A stretch of DNA of 48,680 nucleotides, from the NCBI GenBank assembly GCA_947475275.1, contig CANJNE010000009.1, positions 1 to 48,680 on the forward strand, given 5' to 3'. This DNA is from Flavobacteriales bacterium (lineage in GTDB: Bacteria; Bacteroidota; Bacteroidia; Flavobacteriales_D; Crocinitomicaceae). This document shows positions 43,784-48,680 of the stretch, in pieces (the stretch's first letter is position 1; each line of letters starts with the position of its first letter). The translations under genes were made by a program, and so were the position numbers. A model generated the notes under the pieces. The model was not told the origin of the DNA, ran no database searches, and saw nothing but the letters and a program-made list of their open reading frames with translations.

Positions 43784-44095
43784 TCTGTTGCCAAAAATGT
43801 AAATCAGAAGAAAACACTATTTAATCTACATTTCTTAAGTAGATGAGCGCATCTATTGGAAATATCTTATTGAATTCCTCAAGTTTTCTAATTTAAAATA
43901 CCAGAAAACAAATCCCAAAATGAATTTGGTAGAGCGTAATCCAAAGATGAATCAAAAAAAACATCAATATTATCGGTGATTTTCATCATTGTATTATTGT
44001 TCTCTAAGCTTGATTTTTGCATTTATTATTTTACCAAAATCGAAAGAAAATTAAATTTTCTGACTTAAAAAATCAGAAGGAAATAAACGAATAAA
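43784..44095. other. Intergenic region, 312 bases
   Basis: The only structures I see are a 44-codon open frame on the minus strand (43888-44022, listed separately) and an inverted repeat TTCTGA-N9-TCAGAA (44058-44078) that ends 17 bases before the next ATG, a possible regulatory hairpin. No clear terminator or exact TAnnTTTG box on the plus strand. Confidence 0.4.
43888..44022 (-). CDS. Possible small protein, 44 aa
   Basis: From ATG 44022 the minus strand encodes MQKSSLENNNTMMKITDN, then a stretch with DVFFDSSLDYALPNSFWDLF, ending ILN and TAG. The composition looks like a real small acidic protein, not noise, and CGATTTTG, one base off TAnnTTTG, lies just upstream. No homologue is recognised; it may also be chance. 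Confidence 0.25.
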   Translation of the reverse strand: MQKSSLENNNTMMKITDNIDVFFDSSLDYALPNSFWDLFSGILN

Positions 44096-44476
44096 ATGAA
44101 TTTAATAAGGGCTATATTGATGGGAGTCATATCATGGGTACTCGTATTTTTTGAAGTGAGTATACTCATGTTCGGTTTTAACATTAAAAGTACAGATAAA
44201 AGTATCATCCATTACATCTTATTTCCTATAGCCATATTTATTCCTACGCTTATTTATTTTAAAAAACCTAATTTAAAAACTGGAGCCCAACAAGGACTTT
44301 ACCTTGGGATAATCTTTTTCCTTGTAAGCTTACTATTAGATACTCTGATTACCATTCCCCTATTTGTAAATGATTTTTCCTTTCTTTTAAATCCCTACCA
44401 CCTTATCGGGCTAGCGGAGAGTCTAGTTGTAACGGTAATCGTTGCTGAAACAAAAAGACTTCATGAGCTATCTTAA
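44096..44476 (+). CDS. Four-helix membrane protein, 126 aa (DUF5367-like)
   Basis: This small integral membrane protein has four hydrophobic segments at about 3-28, 38-56, 68-92 and 103-120. The pattern IRAILMGVISWVLVF at the start and LYLGIIFFLVSLLLDTLITIPLF in the third helix resembles DUF5367-type proteins, but I am not certain. No catalytic motif. It stands alone, with long gaps on both sides. Confidence 0.78.
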   Translation: MNLIRAILMGVISWVLVFFEVSILMFGFNIKSTDKSIIHYILFPIAIFIPTLIYFKKPNLKTGAQQGLYLGIIFFLVSLLLDTLITIPLFVNDFSFLLNPYHLIGLAESLVVTVIVAETKRLHELS

Positions 44477-44850
44477 CGAATTCATTATTGCTTTTAAAGA
44501 ATCAAAATGAACGAAATTATCGCATAAATTGCTGTTTAATTATAAATCATTTTGACACTAAATTATCAGAAGAACTTTATATTCAAATTTCGACGAGACA
44601 TATCAGAAATTTTTTATTTTCGCACTAAGCTATGCGCCAAATAACTTCACCTTAAACACAGATTTTAGTTATCTAATGAAAAGAAAATAGAGGTATTTGG
44701 AAGATATCCGGCATAAACTACTTCTGTCCTAAAGTTACACCAGCAATAACTTACCTAAGAAAAATTAAATTCTTACTTTAGAAGTTAGTATCGCAATTCG
44801 AAACTAATGATCAAGAGTTTTGGCGATTAAGAATATTTTATCAGCAATAA
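44477..44850. other. Intergenic region, 374 bases
   Basis: AT-rich, with stop codons in all frames. Two near-matches to the -7 box are visible (TATTTTCG near 44616 and TACTTTAG near 44776), neither well placed for the next ATG at 44851. I see no gene, repeat or terminator in it. Confidence 0.4.
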
Positions 44851-45405
44851 ATGAACAAAAAAACGTTTTTCACAGCACTTATCATTCTTACTACCTTAAT
44901 TCAAGGACGATGTTTTGGCAAAACCATACCTATACCCGTAGACTCAATATTCAACCACATCAAAAGTCTTTCAGAAATTAAAGTAATTGGATACGTTGGT
45001 GACACACTCATGAATTACATCGACATCGAAAGTCAAGACACCTTTCAATTGGACTGTAAATGGAAAAAATACAGTGAAGCCGAGACAAGAATTATGAAAG
45101 AAAACGATTCTTCTTACCAATCACTGGAAGGAACTTTTCCGGAAGTGGGTGAAACACTTTTCATTCTTTTTTATGAATACGGAAGAAATGGATGTTTATT
45201 CGCCAGAAAGGAAAATCAAAATTTCAGATTTTGGGATCCGAACTCAATACCTTTTGCCAATTCCGTATTTTTTGTAGCCAAAGAAGGCATCTACAAACCC
45301 ACTGAATGGTGCAAAACCGAATACCAAACGCAGACTGAATTTTATTGTTCCGATGGGTTTTTAATTGAAGAAAACGATTTTGAAAAAATAAGCGCTTTGT
45401 ATTAA
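44851..45405 (+). CDS. Hypothetical exported protein, 184 aa
   Basis: Residues 1-23 form a signal peptide (MNKKTFFTALIILTTLIQG, then RCFGK). The mature protein has cysteines near residues 66, 117, 151 and 167, which could form disulfides, and a FPEVGETLFILFYEYG strand followed by GCLFARKEN. No family is recognised. It lies 78 bases before another exported protein and may share its surroundings with the following small secreted genes. Confidence 0.65.
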   Translation: MNKKTFFTALIILTTLIQGRCFGKTIPIPVDSIFNHIKSLSEIKVIGYVGDTLMNYIDIESQDTFQLDCKWKKYSEAETRIMKENDSSYQSLEGTFPEVGETLFILFYEYGRNGCLFARKENQNFRFWDPNSIPFANSVFFVAKEGIYKPTEWCKTEYQTQTEFYCSDGFLIEENDFEKISALY

Positions 45406-45483
45406 ACGAGGCGGGAACAATAATTACCCTTTACCTTAAACCAACTTCAACTAAATCGTTAAATTGCAATAAAAACCTTGATT

Positions 45484-46119
45484 ATGAGACAACACTTATT
45501 TAGCTTACTCATTTTAATAACCGCCTCAACACAAGCCTATTCTCAAGAAAATTTGCAAATGCAGCGACTTAATATATCGTGCGACACATTGGTTTTACAA
45601 ACTACTGTTTCATTTTCTTTTGGCTACGGAACAAGTTGTCCTCAACTTGAATATTTCGAAACAAGCAGCAACGCCGATACCATGGAATTGAAATTGTATT
45701 ATAACGTTTCAGGGTTTTGGCCTCAAGTGGGATGTGGTCAAATCGATACGGTTACCACCCTTATTTTACCGAGTTCGACTGTTCTGAAAGGAACCGCATT
45801 TGCATTAAGTGAAATGGATACGACTGCCACTTCAACAGCGCAAATTGAATTGTGCAGCACTTCAGGAATCGAATCATCAAATTACGATGAATTAAATGCT
45901 ATTTACCCAAATCCATTTACTTCAGAACTAAAGATTTACTCGAAATTAAATGAACAGTCAATACTCTTTATTTACGATTGCTTTGGGCAACTTGTTAGGC
46001 GTCAAACTTGTACAAACAACAACTCGATTAACACCGAGCAGCTCAATAAAGGACTTTATTTTTACGAATTGCGCAACGAAAATGGAATCCTTTCAAATGG
46101 AAAAATAGTCAAGGAATAG
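45484..46119 (+). CDS. Small T9SS-exported protein (type A sorting domain)
   Basis: From ATG 45484 the product has 211 residues; a TTG two codons upstream is in frame but the ATG fits the signal peptide MRQHLFSLLILITASTQAYS. The mature N-terminal part is a Cys-containing beta domain (about 24-130) with no known family. From about 140 the T9SS type A sorting domain follows: IYPNPFTSELKIYS, FIYDCFGQLVRRQT, LNKGLYFYELRNENG and final KIVKE. It should be secreted through type IX and surface attached or released. Confidence 0.85.
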   Translation: MRQHLFSLLILITASTQAYSQENLQMQRLNISCDTLVLQTTVSFSFGYGTSCPQLEYFETSSNADTMELKLYYNVSGFWPQVGCGQIDTVTTLILPSSTVLKGTAFALSEMDTTATSTAQIELCSTSGIESSNYDELNAIYPNPFTSELKIYSKLNEQSILFIYDCFGQLVRRQTCTNNNSINTEQLNKGLYFYELRNENGILSNGKIVKE

Positions 46120-46186
46120 TTTCTAACAGCGATCGTATCTTCCCGCGTCAAAGCATATCATAATTGAAAAACAAGGTAGCGGTCGG

Positions 46187-46242
46187 AATGTGAGTTACAC
46201 GATACTTTCGCAATTTAACCCACATTTGTTTAACTCACATTT
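46187..46242. repeat. 11-bp inverted repeat plus tandem direct repeat
   Basis: AATGTGAGTTA (46187-46197) and TAACTCACATT (46231-46241) are perfect reverse complements with a 33-base loop. The right arm is also the second copy of a 14-base direct repeat, TTTAACCCACATTT (46214-46227) and TTTAACTCACATTT (46229-46242). It lies five bases before the first candidate ATG (46247), so it may act as an operator or RNA structure. Confidence 0.5.
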
Positions 46243-46261
46243 TATTATGAACTTCATGTTT

Positions 46262-47077
46262 ATGAATATTAAACAATTCATCATTTTTTTATTGTTGACA
46301 TCACAAGTTAATGCCCAACGCGCATCCGAAATTTCATTTACAATCAACCAGCAAAATTTTACTGTAAAAGTCAATTTTACGCCTACACAAATACCGATTG
46401 TCACTTTTTTCAGAGACTCAATTCAGATTAAAACGGACACATTAAATTTAGGCGAAACGAAATTGTACTTTCGTTCGCTTGATAGAGATAGTTTCAATAA
46501 CATTCATTTATTTGAATACAATAAAGAATACGGAAATGGCGAATATTCAAATGAAACTAAAAATGCAAAACATGAGAAAATGCTCAGTTTAGATATTTAT
46601 GAAATGAATATTGATGAGCGCTGTAAAATGTATACGTATAACAAAAAAACAAAAAAATTTAACACGGTAAATGGAATGGAATTCATCTGTAAGCCAGTAA
46701 TTCTTAGCAATAACCCCAATTATTTAATTAGCAACAGATCAGAAAGCGACGCAGCCTTTCATTTTATTACAACGCTGTACACTGTAAAAAAATTAAAATG
46801 TATTCCTGTAGCGGAAATGATAGGCTATACGGAAACGGGTTCACTTCAAACACCAATAGTAGAGTTATACAAAATTGACAAGAGGAATCGTAATAGAAAA
46901 ACAATGATTGACAGACAAATGTCGTATCGAGGTTGTTATGAATGTCAACCCATATTTGGCAATGATTTGTATTTTACACCTACTTTTCAGTATTGGGAGG
47001 AACATTATAATGATTTTGAAACCTATCGACTTGGAGTTCACCAAAAGTTAATCAAAAATAAAAACGAGCGCGATTAA
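46262..47077 (+). CDS. Hypothetical exported protein, about 271 aa
   Basis: The frame is open from GTG 46190, but the signal peptide is MNIKQFIIFLLLTSQVNAQ, which begins at ATG 46262; ATG 46247 is the other good start. The mature part has few known motifs: VKVNFTPTQIPIVTFFRD, LFEYNKEYGNGEYSNE, and two cysteines in RGCYECQPIFG. A FHFITTLYTVKKLKCI stretch may be a buried strand. No family recognised. Seven bases separate it from the DUF1801 gene. Confidence 0.65.
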   Translation: MNIKQFIIFLLLTSQVNAQRASEISFTINQQNFTVKVNFTPTQIPIVTFFRDSIQIKTDTLNLGETKLYFRSLDRDSFNNIHLFEYNKEYGNGEYSNETKNAKHEKMLSLDIYEMNIDERCKMYTYNKKTKKFNTVNGMEFICKPVILSNNPNYLISNRSESDAAFHFITTLYTVKKLKCIPVAEMIGYTETGSLQTPIVELYKIDKRNRNRKTMIDRQMSYRGCYECQPIFGNDLYFTPTFQYWEEHYNDFETYRLGVHQKLIKNKNERD

Positions 47078-47083
47078 AAGGCA

Positions 47084-47476
47084 ATGACCAAAGAAATTAA
47101 AGTTTATATGGAATCTCAGACAGTGCTCGATAAAGAAATTTGCGAATTGCTAGCCCAAACAATTGACGAGGAAATGAAAGATGCGGAAAGCAAAATATGG
47201 CATGCACACCCCGTTTGGTTTTTGAATGGAAATCCTATCGTTGGTTTTAGCAAACAGAAAAAGGGAATAAGATTGATGTTCTGGAGCGGAGCAGATTTTG
47301 GTTACGATCAATTAAACTTTAGAGGAATGAAATTTAAAGATGCCTCCATTTTTTATAACCATGTAAACGAAATTAACCTTGAAGATCTGAAACTATGGCT
47401 TAAAAAATCCAGGGAAATCCAATGGGACTATAAAAACATTGTAAAAAATAAAGGAAAATTAGAGCCATATAAATAA
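47084..47476 (+). CDS. DUF1801-domain protein
   Basis: This 130-residue soluble protein has ESKIWHAHPVWFLNGNPIVGFSKQKKGIRLMFWSGADF and ASIFYNHVNEINLEDLKLWLKKS (short pieces of the DUF1801 pattern: W-x-x-P-x-W, a small-molecule-binding-like fold similar to YdhG). The function is unknown. It is followed after one base by a DUF2200 gene and then, further on, by a DUF4287 gene. Confidence 0.82.
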   Translation: MTKEIKVYMESQTVLDKEICELLAQTIDEEMKDAESKIWHAHPVWFLNGNPIVGFSKQKKGIRLMFWSGADFGYDQLNFRGMKFKDASIFYNHVNEINLEDLKLWLKKSREIQWDYKNIVKNKGKLEPYK

Positions 47477-47477
47477 T

Positions 47478-47840
47478 ATGAAAGAAACACCTGAACATAA
47501 TGAGCGCGTAGCAAAATTGACCTTTGCCGCTGTCTATCCGCATTACATAAACAAAGTCGAGAAAAAAGGAAGGACAAAGGAAGAATTGCATCAAGTCATT
47601 GAATGGTTAACGGGTTTCAATTTGGAACAACTTCATTTATTAATTGAAGAGAAAGCGACCTTTGATACATTTTTTAAAAAAGCAACGTTGCACCCAAACG
47701 CAGTCTTAATTAAAGGAGTAATTTGTGGATATAAAATTGAAGATATAGAAAATACATTAACCAAACATATGCGTTACTTAGACAAATTGGTTGACGAGTT
47801 GGCAAAGGGCAGAAAAATGGGGAAGATTTTGAGACAGTGA
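47478..47840 (+). CDS. DUF2200 family protein
   Basis: This 120-residue protein has VAKLTFAAVYPHYINKVEKKGRT near the start, VIEWLTGF, FDTFFKKATLHPNAVLIKGVICGY and ENTLTKHMRYLDKLVDELAKGRKMGKILR, the DUF2200 pattern. It is soluble, with basic C-terminal helices. The function is unknown. Probably co-transcribed with the DUF1801 gene. Confidence 0.88.
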   Translation: MKETPEHNERVAKLTFAAVYPHYINKVEKKGRTKEELHQVIEWLTGFNLEQLHLLIEEKATFDTFFKKATLHPNAVLIKGVICGYKIEDIENTLTKHMRYLDKLVDELAKGRKMGKILRQ

Positions 47841-47921
47841 TTAAAAATTGAATTTTGAAAATTCCACAGATAATTCGCTTTTAAACATAACTTTAACCAA
47901 AAAATGCTATTAAACAGAGCT

Positions 47922-48368
47922 ATGAAATACCTAAACATTATTTTGCTAATATTTATTTACAGCTTTGTATCTGTTTCAAATGCTCAATTTTCTGACAGTT
48001 TAAATGATACAATTTTTGAAAATAAAACGTTTGTTTCAAATGAAATTATTGGGTTCGAAAATTTTAAGTACAATCCAACAGTTGCATATTTTGAATTGAA
48101 CAAACCAGATGATGTTTATGGAAATATCACAACATTTAAAAATGGTAAATTTTCTTCAGGAAATATAGGACCCTGTGGTAATGAATGTCGGGTTACTGTA
48201 TCAGGAACATACGCCCTTGAAGGTAACTTGATTTCTTTATTTATTGAAACAATATCATTTTGGAAAGAATGTATTGATGAACCGAAGCAAATAATCAATG
48301 CAGAGATAGGAACATTTGTTTGGGAAAATGGCGACAATGGAACAATCAAATTAACTTCTTTAAAATAA
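47922..48368 (+). CDS. Hypothetical exported protein, 148 aa
   Basis: The frame starts at ATG 47904, but the signal peptide MKYLNIILLIFIYSFVSVSNA begins at ATG 47922. The mature part is beta-rich with GPCGNECRVTVSGTYALEGN, a Cys pair in CGNEC, and a C-terminal FVWENGDNGTIKLTS, reminiscent of small lipocalin-like copper- or ligand-binding folds. No family is claimed. It lies after the DUF2200 gene by about 80 bases. Confidence 0.65.
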   Translation: MKYLNIILLIFIYSFVSVSNAQFSDSLNDTIFENKTFVSNEIIGFENFKYNPTVAYFELNKPDDVYGNITTFKNGKFSSGNIGPCGNECRVTVSGTYALEGNLISLFIETISFWKECIDEPKQIINAEIGTFVWENGDNGTIKLTSLK

Positions 48369-48511
48369 AATCTGCTGTTAATTCCTAATGGGGTAAATAT
48401 TCTGGAAATTCATTTTTTTTAGCTGAAAACATAAATTCTCAGAAACTATCAATGAATCTTAACTGATGGAAGCACCAAATTGTTTCACAAACTTTTTCCA
48501 CCTTGTTTACA

Positions 48512-48540
48512 TTTGAGATTTAAGTCGTTTTATATCTTTA
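48512..48540 (+). promoter_or_regulatory. Candidate promoter of the DUF4287 gene (TTTG / TATCTTTA)
   Basis: TTTG (48512-48515) and TATCTTTA (48533-48540, one base from TAnnTTTG) are 21 bases apart start to start; the ATG is at 48578. Confidence 0.4.
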
Positions 48541-48577
48541 CGTTCACAAAATGAAATACTTATAAAATTTGATTGCT

Positions 48578-48680
48578 ATGTCATTTCAAGCTTACATCGA
48601 TAATATCAAAACCAAAACAGGTAAATCACCTGAAGAGTTTAAAAAATTGGCGGAGAAAAAAGAATTTATCATCGATGGAA
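48578..48680 (+). CDS. DUF4287 domain protein, 5' end (partial)
   Basis: MSFQAYIDNIKTKTGKSPEEF, followed by KKLAEKKEF and IIDG, matches the start of DUF4287 proteins (MSFQAYLDNIxxKTGKxPxxF). Only 34 residues are visible; the gene runs off the right edge. Function unknown. It is the third DUF gene of this type here. Confidence 0.8.
   Translation, partial: MSFQAYIDNIKTKTGKSPEEFKKLAEKKEFIIDG

Overview
The window is AT-rich, and its gene content points to a member of the Bacteroidota, probably Flavobacteriales (a Fluviicola/Crocinitomicaceae-like organism is my guess). The evidence is as follows. Two proteins (360-3041 and 45484-46119) carry C-terminal type IX secretion sorting domains. Families typical of the phylum are present (DUF5916 barrel, DUF4293, DUF2795, DUF4369/thioredoxin lipoprotein, FISUMP lipoprotein). 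Many genes are preceded by the Bacteroidota -7 box TAnnTTTG instead of a sigma70-type -10, and strong Shine-Dalgarno sequences are rare. I found no tRNA, rRNA, CRISPR array, transposase or phage gene.

Layout. 1-151: 5' end of an M1-type aminopeptidase running off the left edge, with an in-frame TAG in its signal peptide. 360-4703: two exported proteins, each followed by a UUCG-loop terminator. 4790-7509: miaA followed by an ABC ATPase/permease pair. 7707-9603: TetR regulator, PaaI-like thioesterase and MscS channel. 9689-12955 (+): YdcF-like protein and DUF5916 barrel. 12956-15060: UbiB-like kinase with a coiled-coil partner. 15154-15564: CBS protein. 15557-22691: a tightly packed seven-gene minus-strand operon for surface glycan or lipid work (polysaccharide deacetylase, FemAB/GNAT-like transferase, FabG-like SDR, CapD/FlaA1 dehydratase, thioesterase, YwqK-type repeat protein, HI0933 flavoprotein). 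22800-28619: CYTH, SOUL, a threonine aldolase/lipoprotein operon, TauE exporter, O-methyltransferase and SpoU methyltransferase. 28682-31058: ABC-F ATPase and DUF4293. 31217-36208 (+): TetR, ABC half-transporter, HlyD, TolC. 36198-42015: aroC, mltF, ACP phosphodiesterase, DUF2795, PduO-type adenosyltransferase and a three-domain nucleotide cyclase. 42280-48680 (+): a looser accessory stretch of small exported, membrane and DUF proteins.

The best candidate for something unusual is the 31217-36208 operon. It has the layout of a type I secretion system, but every ATPase motif of its ABC protein is lost (Walker A lysine, signature, Walker B aspartate, catalytic glutamate, switch histidine) while the transmembrane half and the operon remain intact. 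A second theme is translation starts. miaA and a small lipoprotein have ATC and ATT where homology or the signal peptide demands ATG, each a few bases after a perfect TAnnTTTG box. Several other genes have the box so close to the ATG that a leaderless mRNA is expected. A third is the REC-cyclase-HD protein, whose receiver domain has lost its phospho-acceptor aspartate.

All assignments come from reading translations and motifs by eye; no database search was run. Motif-rich enzymes are secure. DUF-level and hypothetical calls are marked with lower confidence.
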